From positions 1 to 34,006 of the forward strand of contig NZ_AKJD01000017.1 of NCBI RefSeq assembly GCF_000282515.1: a stretch of DNA of 34,006 bases. Direction: 5' to 3'. Under the pieces are notes generated by a model that was not told the DNA's origin, made no database searches, and was given only the letters and a program-made list of their open reading frames with translations. A program made the position numbers and the translations under genes. Source of the stretch: Pseudomonas sp. GM80 (GTDB lineage Bacteria; Pseudomonadota; Gammaproteobacteria; Pseudomonadales; Pseudomonadaceae). Position 1 is the stretch's first letter; the number at the start of each line of letters is the position of its first letter. Of the stretch, positions 27,400 through 34,006 are shown piece by piece.

Positions 27400-29075
27400 A
27401 CTGGATAAAACTTGAGCAGCTGTTGCTCAAGGCTCTGCCGGCGCGGGCGATCTGCGCTGCGCCGGCACTCGATCACGCGCAACTGCACGCTCAGGCGCTG
27501 AGCGTTGCCGCCGGCCTGCAAGCGCAGGGCGTGAAGCGTTTGGCCGTACACCTGGAAGACGCCGCTGATCTGGCCATTGCCCTGTTGGGCGCGTGGCGCG
27601 CAGGCGTTAGCGTGTTATTGCCGTCTGATTTGCAACCGCAGACCCGCCAGCGCTGGTCGAGTGAAGTCGATTTCTGGCTGACTGATCAAGCCGAAGACGC
27701 ACAACTGAGCGACTTCCAGCAGCCAGCATTGCCCGCTGCGCAATTGGATCTCGATCAATGTCAGCTGAGCCTGTGCACCTCCGGCTCCAGCGGTGAACCC
27801 AAGCGCATCGACAAGACCCTGCGCCAGTTGGCCAATGAGGTCGAGGCGCTGGAACAACTCTGGGGCGCGGATCTCGGTGAAGCCTGCATCATCGGCAGCG
27901 TTGCCACCCAGCACATCTACGGACTGCTGTTTCGTGTGTTGTGGCCGCTGTGCGCCGGACGGCCGTTCGTGCGCAAGCAACTGGCATTCCCCGAAGACAT
28001 GCAGCGCGCCAGCCGCGAGCATCCGGCCTTCGCCTGGGTCGCCAGCCCGGCGCTGCTCAAGCGCATGGGCGACAACCTCGACTGGCCCGCGCTGAGCCCC
28101 GTGCGCCGGGTGTTTTCCTCCGGCGGCGCGCTGCCGGCAGAAGCCGCGCAGAGCCTGCAGCAACGCTTGCAACAATGGCCGACGGAGATTCTCGGCAGTT
28201 CGGAAACCGGCGGTATCGCCTGGCGTCAGGGCGAACAACTGTGGCAGCCGTTCGCCGGTGTTGAACTCAGTCAAGACGCCGACGGTGCACTGCTGATTGC
28301 GTCGCCTTATCTACCTGCCGGCCACATCGAACACACCGCCGATGCCGCGCGCATCGCCGCCGACGGTCGTTTCGAGCTGCTTGGACGTCTGGACCGGATC
28401 GTCAAACTGGAAGAAAAACGCATCTCCCTGCCGATGCTGGAACAAGCCCTGGTCGCCCACGCCTGGGTCGCCGAAGCGCGGCTGGGCGTGGTGCAGGAAA
28501 ATCGTGCATCGCTGGGTGCACTGCTGGTTCTCAGCGAATCAGGCCTGTTTGCCTTGCGTGAACACGGCCGGCGCAGCCTGACTGAAGGCCTGCGCAAGCA
28601 TTTGAGCCAACACTGTGAAGCGCTGGCCCTGCCACGACGCTGGCGTCTGGTGCGGCAATTGCCGCTGAACAGCCAAGGCAAACTGCCGCAGGCCGAGGTC
28701 GAGACGTTGCTGCTGGCCCCGCGCCCGAAAGCGCCGCAAGTCCTCGAGCAAATCGAAAGCGAAGGCGAGTGGAGCCTGCAACTGAGTGTGCCCCCGGATC
28801 TGGCCTACTTTAGCGGCCACTTCCCCAAGGCCCCGGTGCTGCCAGGCGTGGTGCAGGTGGAATGGGCGCTCAATCTCGGGCGGCGATTGCTGAATCTGGG
28901 TGGCGTGTTTGCCGGGATGGAAGTGCTGAAATTCCAGCAACTGGTGCGGCCAGGGGATGAAATCCAGCTGCATCTGCGCTTTGATCCGGAGCGCAGCAAG
29001 TTGTATTTCGCTTATCGCAATGACACGGCGACATGCTCCAGCGGGCGGATTCTTTTGGATGTAGAGCATGATTGA
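27396..29075 (+). CDS. Fusion of acyl/aryl adenylate ligase and hotdog dehydratase
   Basis: The 559-residue protein joins two activities. Residues about 1-440 are an AMP-forming ligase: P-loop [11 protein letters not shown] (126-136), [38 protein letters not shown] and the catalytic Lys429 in [10 protein letters not shown]. It should activate the aromatic acid starter for transfer to a carrier protein. Residues about 450-559 are a FabZ-like hotdog dehydratase with [20 protein letters not shown], His475 as catalytic base. In E. coli these are separate genes (ApeH and ApeI). The start is ATG 27396, AGAGG 7 nt upstream, overlapping the previous stop; an earlier in-frame start at 27363 lacks support. 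The family's usual helper dehydratase subunit is not seen in the window. Confidence 0.92.
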   Translation: MNWIKLEQLLLKALPARAICAAPALDHAQLHAQALSVAAGLQAQGVKRLAVHLEDAADLAIALLGAWRAGVSVLLPSDLQPQTRQRWSSEVDFWLTDQAEDAQLSDFQQPALPAAQLDLDQCQLSLCTSGSSGEPKRIDKTLRQLANEVEALEQLWGADLGEACIIGSVATQHIYGLLFRVLWPLCAGRPFVRKQLAFPEDMQRASREHPAFAWVASPALLKRMGDNLDWPALSPVRRVFSSGGALPAEAAQSLQQRLQQWPTEILGSSETGGIAWRQGEQLWQPFAGVELSQDADGALLIASPYLPAGHIEHTADAARIAADGRFELLGRLDRIVKLEEKRISLPMLEQALVAHAWVAEARLGVVQENRASLGALLVLSESGLFALREHGRRSLTEGLRKHLSQHCEALALPRRWRLVRQLPLNSQGKLPQAEVETLLLAPRPKAPQVLEQIESEGEWSLQLSVPPDLAYFSGHFPKAPVLPGVVQVEWALNLGRRLLNLGGVFAGMEVLKFQQLVRPGDEIQLHLRFDPERSKLYFAYRNDTATCSSGRILLDVEHD

Positions 29076-29081
29076 CCTTGG

Positions 29082-29098
29082 TGAGTGCTGCGCACTCA
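29082..29098 (+). repeat. Small hairpin in the operon gap before the glycosyltransferase
   Basis: TGAGTG-CTGCG-CACTCA is a 6-bp stem with a 5-base loop, 7 bases after the ligase-dehydratase stop and directly before a single REP element. Together they occupy most of the only sizeable gap in the operon. No T run follows. Confidence 0.5.
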
Positions 29099-29123
29099 AT
29101 CGCGAGCAGGCTCACTGTTACAG
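29099..29123. repeat. Single REP element, family B, inside the pigment operon
   Basis: This matches the family B arm seen at 10258 and 23668, except near its end where TCACTGTTACAG replaces TCACTCCTACAG. Unlike the other copies it has no inverted partner nearby. It may affect mRNA stability or partial termination between the front and back halves of the operon. Confidence 0.8.
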
Positions 29124-29152
29124 GGATCGCGGTTTTCCACAGGAGAACTGTT

Positions 29153-29887
29153 ATGCATAACCCTTGCGCGGTGATTCCGGTTTATAACCACGAAACCGCG
29201 ATCGGTACGGTGGTCGATGCTCTGCTCGCGCAAGGTCTGCCGTGCATTCTGGTCGACGATGCGAGCACGCCATCCTGTGCCCGCGTGCTCGATGCTCTGG
29301 CCGAACGCGACAATGTGCATCTGGTGCGTCTTGCTGCCAACCAGGGCAAGGGCGGCGCGGTGATGACCGGGCTGCGTGAGGCCTCGTTGTTGGGGTTCAG
29401 CCATGCGTTGCAGGTCGACGCCGACGGTCAACACGACCTGCACGACGTCGCCCGTTTCGTCGAAGAATCCCGAGCTCACCCCGACGCGATGATCTGCGGC
29501 TATCCGTTGTTCGACGAGAGCGTGCCGAAAGGCCGTTTGTACGCGCGCTATCTGACCCACGTGATGGTGTGGATCAACACGCTGTCGCTGCAGATCCGCG
29601 ACTCGATGTGCGGCTTTCGCGTGTACCCGTTGGCGCCGACACTCGCGCTGATCGACACCGCGAAAGTCGGCAAGCGCATGGATTTCGACTCGGACATTCT
29701 CGTGCGACTGGCGTGGCGCAATCAGCCGATGCGCTGGCTGCAGACCAGCGTGCATTACCCGCTGGACGGCGTGTCGCACTTCCGGCTGTTCCACGACAAC
29801 GCGCTGATTTCGAGCATGCACACGCGTTTGTTCTTCGGCATGTTGTTGCGCTTTCCGGTGATCCTCTGGCGACGGTGGCGAGCATGA
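29153..29887 (+). CDS. Family 2 glycosyltransferase (dolichyl-phosphate mannosyltransferase-like)
   Basis: This 244-residue GT-A fold enzyme starts MHNPCAVIPVYNHE, with ILVDDAS at about 37-43 and the metal-binding motif VDADGQH (Asp89, Asp91). It has the KGGAV loop seen in dolichyl-phosphate-mannose-synthase-like enzymes. It has no strong membrane helices until a short hydrophobic C-terminus. In the cluster it likely adds a sugar to the lipid-like head group of the pigment; donor and acceptor are unknown. The start at 29153 has AGGAG 7 nt upstream, an independent ribosome site that is unusual in this otherwise coupled operon. It overlaps the next gene as ATGA. Confidence 0.9.
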   Translation: MHNPCAVIPVYNHETAIGTVVDALLAQGLPCILVDDASTPSCARVLDALAERDNVHLVRLAANQGKGGAVMTGLREASLLGFSHALQVDADGQHDLHDVARFVEESRAHPDAMICGYPLFDESVPKGRLYARYLTHVMVWINTLSLQIRDSMCGFRVYPLAPTLALIDTAKVGKRMDFDSDILVRLAWRNQPMRWLQTSVHYPLDGVSHFRLFHDNALISSMHTRLFFGMLLRFPVILWRRWRA

Positions 29888-30831
29888 CCGGCGAAACCGA
29901 CAAGAAGCACTGGGCCGACCGCGAAGAGCGCGGCAGCTTTCTGCTGATGAAATTCACCGCGTTCGCCGCCAAAGTCCTCGGCCGCCGCCTGCTCAGCCCG
30001 TTGCTGTACGGCATCGTTCTGTACTTTTTCCTGTTCGGCCGCACGGCGCGCCGCAGCGCCTGGCAGTACCAGCAACGGCTGGCCGCATGGAGCCAGCGCG
30101 AAGCGTTGCGCCCGAGCCATTGGCGGGTGTTCGCCCAGTTCATGGCCTTCGCCGATTCGATGCTCGACAAGCTCGACGTGTGGAACGGCAAGCTGCGCAT
30201 CGAACAGATCGAAATCGTCGACCCGGCACTGCTGCGCAATCAGTTGCGTGGCAGTCGCGGGCAACTGCTGGTCGGCGCGCACCTGGGCAACCTCGAAGTC
30301 TGCCGCGCGCTGGCGGAGATCGGCGAAAAGGTCACGATGAATGTGCTGGTGCACACCAAGCACGCTGAACAATTCAACCGCCTGCTCGGCGAAGCCGGAG
30401 CGACCAACCTGCGCCTGATTCAGGTCAGTGAGCTCGACCCGGTGATCATGCTGCAACTGCACGAACGGCTGGAGCGCGGCGAGTGGCTGGCGATTGCCGG
30501 CGATCGCGTGCCGCTGCACGGCGGGCGCAGTGTCACCGTGGACTTTCTCGGCCACCCGGCGCCATTCCCGCAAGGTCCGTGGTTGCTGGCCGGTCTGCTG
30601 AAATGCCCGGTCAATCTGTTGATGTGCCTGAAACAGCCGGACGGCCACTATCGCCTGACCCTCGAACCCTTTGCCGACACCATCGTGTGGAAGCGCAGCG
30701 AGCGCGAGCAGGTCATTCATCAGTGGGCCACCCGCTATGCGCAGCGCCTGAGTCACTATTGCCTCGAAGCGCCGCAACAATGGTTCAACTTTTACCCTTT
30801 CTGGAAGACCGATGACGACGCCAACCCATGA
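29884..30831 (+). CDS. LpxL/HtrB-type acyltransferase
   Basis: The 315-residue protein resembles the lauroyl/myristoyl acyltransferase family of lipid A synthesis. An N-terminal membrane helix (LLYGIVLYFFLFG, about residues 40-53) precedes the H-x4-E catalytic motif GAHLGNLEVCRAL (His133 to Glu138), then IAGDRVPLHGGR and FPQGPWLLAGLLKCPV. Inside an aryl polyene cluster it probably transfers the polyene or a fatty chain onto the glycolipid head rather than onto lipid A; that is inference. The start is ATG 29884, overlapping the glycosyltransferase stop by four bases. The stop lies 20 bases inside the ammonia-lyase gene. Confidence 0.9.
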   Translation: MTGETDKKHWADREERGSFLLMKFTAFAAKVLGRRLLSPLLYGIVLYFFLFGRTARRSAWQYQQRLAAWSQREALRPSHWRVFAQFMAFADSMLDKLDVWNGKLRIEQIEIVDPALLRNQLRGSRGQLLVGAHLGNLEVCRALAEIGEKVTMNVLVHTKHAEQFNRLLGEAGATNLRLIQVSELDPVIMLQLHERLERGEWLAIAGDRVPLHGGRSVTVDFLGHPAPFPQGPWLLAGLLKCPVNLLMCLKQPDGHYRLTLEPFADTIVWKRSEREQVIHQWATRYAQRLSHYCLEAPQQWFNFYPFWKTDDDANP

Positions 30832-32356
30832 GCCGGTAACCTTCGGCGAACGCCCATTGCGCATCGAAGACGTGCTGGCCCTAGCCAACCGTCAGGCACC
30901 CGTGCAGTTGCAGAGTGACGCCGACTATCGCGAGCGCATCGCCAAAGGCGCGCGGTTCCTCGATTCGCTGCTGGACAAGGAAGGCGTGATCTACGGCGTG
31001 ACCACCGGTTACGGCGATTCCTGCGTGGTCGCCGTGCCGCTGCATCACGTCGAAGCGTTGCCGCGTCATCTCTACACGTTCCACGGTTGCGGCCTCGGCA
31101 AACTGCTCGACGCACAAGCCACCCGCGCGGTGTTGGCGGCGCGTTTGCAGTCGTTGTGCCACGGCGTGTCCGGGGTGCGCGTGGAATTGCTCGAGCGTCT
31201 GCACGCATTCCTCGAATACGACATTCTGCCGCTGATTCCTGAAGAAGGTTCGGTCGGCGCCAGCGGCGATCTGACGCCGCTGTCCTACGTCGCCGCCACC
31301 CTCTCGGGCGAGCGTGAAGTAATGTTCCGCGGCGAACGCCGTCAGGCCGCCGAGGTGCATCGCGAACTCGGTTGGACGCCGCTGGTGCTGCGTCCGAAAG
31401 AAGCGCTGGCACTGATGAACGGCACCGCCGTGATGACTGGCCTCGCTTGTCTGGCGTTCGCCCGCGCCGATTACCTGCTGCAACTGGCCACGCGCATCAC
31501 CGCGCTCAATGTCGTCGCGTTGCAAGGCAATCCGGAGCACTTCGACGAGCGTCTGTTCGCCGCCAAACCGCATCCGGGGCAAATGCAGGTCGCCGCGTGG
31601 CTGCGCAAGGATCTGGCGATCGACGCGCCGACCGCGCCGCTGCATCGCCTGCAGGATCGTTACTCGCTGCGCTGCGCTCCGCACGTACTCGGTGTGTTGG
31701 CCGACAGTTTGAACTGGCTACGTTCGTTCATCGAAATCGAACTGAACAGCGCCAACGACAACCCGATCATCGACGCCGAAGCCGAGCGCGTATTGCACGG
31801 CGGGCACTTCTACGGTGGGCACATTGCGTTCGCCATGGACAGCCTGAAAAACCTCGTGGCCAACGTCGCCGACCTGTTGGATCGCCAGCTCGCGCTGCTG
31901 GTCGACGAGCGCTACAACCACGGTCTGCCGAGTAACTTGTCCGGCGCGCCAGCGGATCGCGCAATGATCAACCACGGCTTCAAAGCCGTGCAGATCGGCA
32001 CCAGCGCCTGGACCGCCGAAGCGCTGAAAAACACCATGCCGGCCAGCGTGTTCTCGCGCTCCACCGAGTGCCACAACCAGGACAAGGTGAGCATGGGCAC
32101 CATCGCCGCCCGCGATGCGATCCGCGTGCTGGAACTGACCGAACAGGTCGCCGCCGCGACCCTGCTCGCCGCCAATCAGGGCGTATGGCTGCGTGCGCAG
32201 GCTGAAGACGCCCGTCCGCTGCCACCATCGCTGGCAGCGATGCACGAAGAACTCGGAAAAGACTTCCCGCCGGTCATCGAAGACCGCGCACTGGAAGGCG
32301 AACTGCGCCTGTGCCTGCAACGCATCGCCGCGCAACACTGGAGGCTGCATGCGTAG
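30812..32356 (+). CDS. Aromatic amino acid ammonia-lyase (HAL/PAL/TAL family)
   Basis: This 514-residue enzyme removes ammonia from an aromatic amino acid to give an arylacrylic acid, the presumed starter for the polyene. The self-made MIO cofactor comes from Ala150-Ser151-Gly152 in GSVGASGDLTPLSYVAATL. The catalytic Tyr61 is in YGVTTGYGD, and SANDNPIID and NQDKVSMGTIAARD follow. At the substrate-selectivity site the sequence reads HLYTFHGCGLG, giving Phe90-His91. Histidine lyases usually have Ser-His, tyrosine lyases His-Leu and phenylalanine lyases Phe-Leu, so the substrate is not obvious. Length matches bacterial HAL. It overlaps the acyltransferase by 20 bases and the thioesterase by 8. 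Histidine catabolism genes are absent, so a true hutH is unlikely. Confidence 0.92.
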   Translation: MTTPTHEPVTFGERPLRIEDVLALANRQAPVQLQSDADYRERIAKGARFLDSLLDKEGVIYGVTTGYGDSCVVAVPLHHVEALPRHLYTFHGCGLGKLLDAQATRAVLAARLQSLCHGVSGVRVELLERLHAFLEYDILPLIPEEGSVGASGDLTPLSYVAATLSGEREVMFRGERRQAAEVHRELGWTPLVLRPKEALALMNGTAVMTGLACLAFARADYLLQLATRITALNVVALQGNPEHFDERLFAAKPHPGQMQVAAWLRKDLAIDAPTAPLHRLQDRYSLRCAPHVLGVLADSLNWLRSFIEIELNSANDNPIIDAEAERVLHGGHFYGGHIAFAMDSLKNLVANVADLLDRQLALLVDERYNHGLPSNLSGAPADRAMINHGFKAVQIGTSAWTAEALKNTMPASVFSRSTECHNQDKVSMGTIAARDAIRVLELTEQVAAATLLAANQGVWLRAQAEDARPLPPSLAAMHEELGKDFPPVIEDRALEGELRLCLQRIAAQHWRLHA

Positions 32357-32774
32357 CGCTGGAGTACTTCACGCCGACACCGAAATCCTCGTGCCGTTTT
32401 TTGACGTCGACACCATGCACGTGGTCTGGCACGGCCATTACGTCAAATACCTCGAAGTCGCGCGCTGTGCGCTGCTGGACAAGATCGGCCACAACTACAC
32501 GCACATGGTCGAGTCCGGGTTCGCCTGGCCGGTCATCGACCTGCAACTGCGCTATGTGCGCGGCGCGGTGTTCGGTCAACGGCTGAATGTGCGCGCCAAT
32601 CTGGTCGAGTGGGAAAACCGTCTGAAGATCAATTACCTGATCACCGACCTGGAAACGGGTGAGCGCCTGACCCGTGCCAGCTCTGTGCAGGTCGCAGTCG
32701 ACGTGAGCAGCCGCGAAATGCAGCTGGCTTCGCCGAAAGTTTTCACCGATGCCGTGGAAAGGATGCTGCAATGA
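32349..32774 (+). CDS. Acyl thioesterase, 4HBT/YbgC-type hotdog
   Basis: The 141-residue hotdog protein has the 4-hydroxybenzoyl-CoA thioesterase signature FFDVDTMHVVWHGHYVKYLEVAR, with Asp21 as the probable catalytic residue and His28 nearby. ApeK in E. coli aryl polyene clusters is of this kind and releases acyl chains from the carrier, possibly as an editing step. The start is ATG 32349, just inside the ammonia-lyase end. The stop overlaps the LolA-like gene as ATGA. Confidence 0.9.
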   Translation: MRSAGVLHADTEILVPFFDVDTMHVVWHGHYVKYLEVARCALLDKIGHNYTHMVESGFAWPVIDLQLRYVRGAVFGQRLNVRANLVEWENRLKINYLITDLETGERLTRASSVQVAVDVSSREMQLASPKVFTDAVERMLQ

Positions 32775-33373
32775 ATGTTTTTGTTAAAAGTTTGAGCGTA
32801 TTGGCGCTGCTGACGATGTCAGCGCTGGCCAACGCCTTTGACCTGCAACAACTCAGCGAGCAACTGGCGAAACCGGACGTAATCCACGGCCAGTTCATCC
32901 AGGAAAAACACCTGCGCGCCCTGCCGCAACCGTTGATCAGCAAGGGCAGCTTCGTCCTCGCAAAAAATCACGGCCTGCTCTGGCTGCTGAAAACTCCGCT
33001 GCAGCAGGATTACCGCATCAGCGCCAACGGCATCGCCCGCCGCGACGACAACGGCTGGCAAATGTTGCCGAACAAGAGCGCCGGGGCGGAGCAGAACCGC
33101 TTGTTCCTTGCCGTGCTGCAAGGCGACAGCAGCGGCCTGCAACGCGACTTCGAACTGGCCCTGAGCGGCGACGCCCAACAGTGGAAACTCACGCTGACCC
33201 CGCGCTCGCTGCTGCTCAAGCAAGTGTTCAAGCAGATCAACATCGACGGCGGCGCACTGGTGCAAACCATCGAACTGCTGGAAACCCAGGGCGACAGCAC
33301 CGTGCTGCGCATGCAGGACAGCACCGCTGGCCAACCATTGAGCGACACGGAGCAACATGACTTTGCCGAGTGA
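32771..33373 (+). CDS. LolA-like periplasmic outer-membrane carrier protein
   Basis: The 200-residue exported protein has a signal peptide (residues 1-22, positive start, hydrophobic core, cut after ALANA). A LolA-type half-barrel follows: VIHGQFIQEKHLRALPQPLI, SKGSFVLAKNHGLLW, then KQVFKQINIDGG. LolA carries lipid-bearing cargo across the periplasm. The copy in aryl polyene clusters (ApeL) is thought to ferry the pigment lipid to the outer membrane, working with the MMPL exporter that follows. The main lolA gene of the cell is usually beside ftsK, so this is a specialised paralogue. It overlaps the exporter gene by 17 bases. Confidence 0.92.
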   Translation: MNVFVKSLSVLALLTMSALANAFDLQQLSEQLAKPDVIHGQFIQEKHLRALPQPLISKGSFVLAKNHGLLWLLKTPLQQDYRISANGIARRDDNGWQMLPNKSAGAEQNRLFLAVLQGDSSGLQRDFELALSGDAQQWKLTLTPRSLLLKQVFKQINIDGGALVQTIELLETQGDSTVLRMQDSTAGQPLSDTEQHDFAE

Positions 33374-34006
33374 ACGCAGGCTGCCCTGGCTGTTTCTGAT
33401 CCTGCTGCTGGCAGTTGTGGCGCTGGCCGGCTGGCAGTGGCGCGACGGTGCGCCGCTGTCGGCGAACCTGATGGAGCTGGTACCCGGCACCAATCCTGAC
33501 GCCCTTGAACTGCGCGCCGAACAGCGCATGCAGGAGCCGCTCAACCGCGAAATGCTGGTGCTGGTCGGCCATGCCGATCGCCAGCAAGCAGTGGCCATGG
33601 CGCAGACGCTGGGCGAGCAATGGCAAGCCAGCGGCCTGTTCGAAAAAGTCCAGTGGAACCTGCAAGCGGATCTCCCCGCACTGCGCACGCAATTGCTGCA
33701 AGGGCGATTGGCGATGCTCTCGGCGGATGATCGGCAATTGCTGGTCGAACACCCCGACGTCTTTATTCAGCAGCGCGTACAAGCGTTGTTCGACCCGTTC
33801 AACGGCTTCAGCCTGGTGCCGAGTCAGGACGATTGGCTGGGCCTCACCGGGCGTATCCAGAACAGCCAGCCGAAACACGGCGCGGTGCAACTGGACATCG
33901 GCAGCGGCGCGTTGATCGCCGACGCCGATGGCAAGAGCTGGGTTTTGCTGCGAGCACGCACCACCGGCAATGCCTTCGACATGAACCTGCCGTTGCAAGT
34001 GGCGGG
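33357..34006 (+). CDS. MMPL-family exporter of the pigment cluster (partial, N-terminal part)
   Basis: Only the first 216 codons are present and the frame runs open off the window. The start is ATG 33357 (MTLPSERRLPWLFLILLLAV). A single membrane helix (about residues 9-27) is followed by a large periplasmic loop beginning SANLMELVPGTNPDALELRA, the layout of RND/MMPL lipid exporters such as ApeM. It would extract the aryl polyene lipid from the inner membrane and pass it to the LolA-like carrier. The transmembrane channel part lies to the right of the window. Confidence 0.88.
   Translation, partial: MTLPSERRLPWLFLILLLAVVALAGWQWRDGAPLSANLMELVPGTNPDALELRAEQRMQEPLNREMLVLVGHADRQQAVAMAQTLGEQWQASGLFEKVQWNLQADLPALRTQLLQGRLAMLSADDRQLLVEHPDVFIQQRVQALFDPFNGFSLVPSQDDWLGLTGRIQNSQPKHGAVQLDIGSGALIADADGKSWVLLRARTTGNAFDMNLPLQVA

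Noticed and set aside
30812..32356. Calling the ammonia-lyase hutH (histidine degradation)
   Set aside because: No other hut gene is nearby, the gene is embedded by overlaps in the pigment operon, and the selectivity pair is not the usual Ser-His.

Overview
The window looks like a Pseudomonas chromosome, most likely the P. fluorescens group. The evidence is the GC-rich coding with matching codon use, two families of Pseudomonas-type REP palindromes between genes, a PutA of the long trifunctional type with an N-terminal DNA-binding domain, a pair of methyl-accepting chemotaxis proteins (MCPs), and an aryl polyene type gene cluster in the arrangement seen in fluorescent pseudomonads. The assignment rests on gene content and sequence character, not on a database search.

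Layout. (1) 1-1920, minus: the first 640 residues of a type VI secretion VgrG spike, running off the left edge. (2) 2273-8167: the divergent proline-use pair putP (minus) and putA (plus). Between them are six GTTGCA hexamers, the known PutA operator core, overlapping plausible -35 boxes for both genes. (3) 8426-10228: a 600-residue acyl-CoA dehydrogenase. (4) 10348-15344: two MCPs flanking a small gene of unknown function and a zapA cell-division pair. The second MCP has a good sigma-28 (FliA) promoter. The zapA pair lacks its usual neighbours (6S RNA, ygfA, ygfB). (5) 15635-22277: nhaP2 (K+/H+ antiporter), mscK (mechanosensitive channel) and selO (protein AMPylase), all on the plus strand. 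nhaP2 and selO appear to use TTG starts. (6) 22283-24485: a MazF/ChpB-type toxin-antitoxin pair, trxC (thioredoxin 2) and an orphan ParA-type ATPase. (7) 24842-34006 (right edge): the 5' part of an aryl polyene/xanthomonadin-like pigment operon. It encodes a chain-length-factor-like ketosynthase, a PlsC-type acyltransferase, two acyl carrier proteins, a small membrane protein, an acyl/aryl ligase fused to a hotdog dehydratase, a family 2 glycosyltransferase, an LpxL-type acyltransferase, an aromatic amino acid ammonia-lyase, a thioesterase, a LolA-like carrier and the start of an MMPL exporter.

How the genes work together. PutP imports proline and PutA both oxidises it to glutamate and represses the two genes. 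NhaP2 and MscK both act on K+/osmotic balance and are 34 nt apart. In the pigment operon the ammonia-lyase would make the aryl acid starter and the ligase domain would activate it. The carrier proteins, the ketosynthase partner and the dehydratase would extend it to a conjugated polyene. The acyltransferases and glycosyltransferase would attach it to a lipid head, and LolA/MMPL would move it to the outer membrane. The catalytic ketosynthases and the ketoreductase are not in this window and presumably lie beyond the right edge.

The observations most worth a second look are the unusual Phe-His selectivity pair of the ammonia-lyase, the ligase-dehydratase fusion, a palindrome plus sigma-70-like promoter in front of the pigment operon, a lone REP element inside that operon, the relocated zapA pair without 6S RNA, and the small gene of unknown function beside it. 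No tRNA, rRNA, CRISPR array, insertion sequence or prophage was seen.
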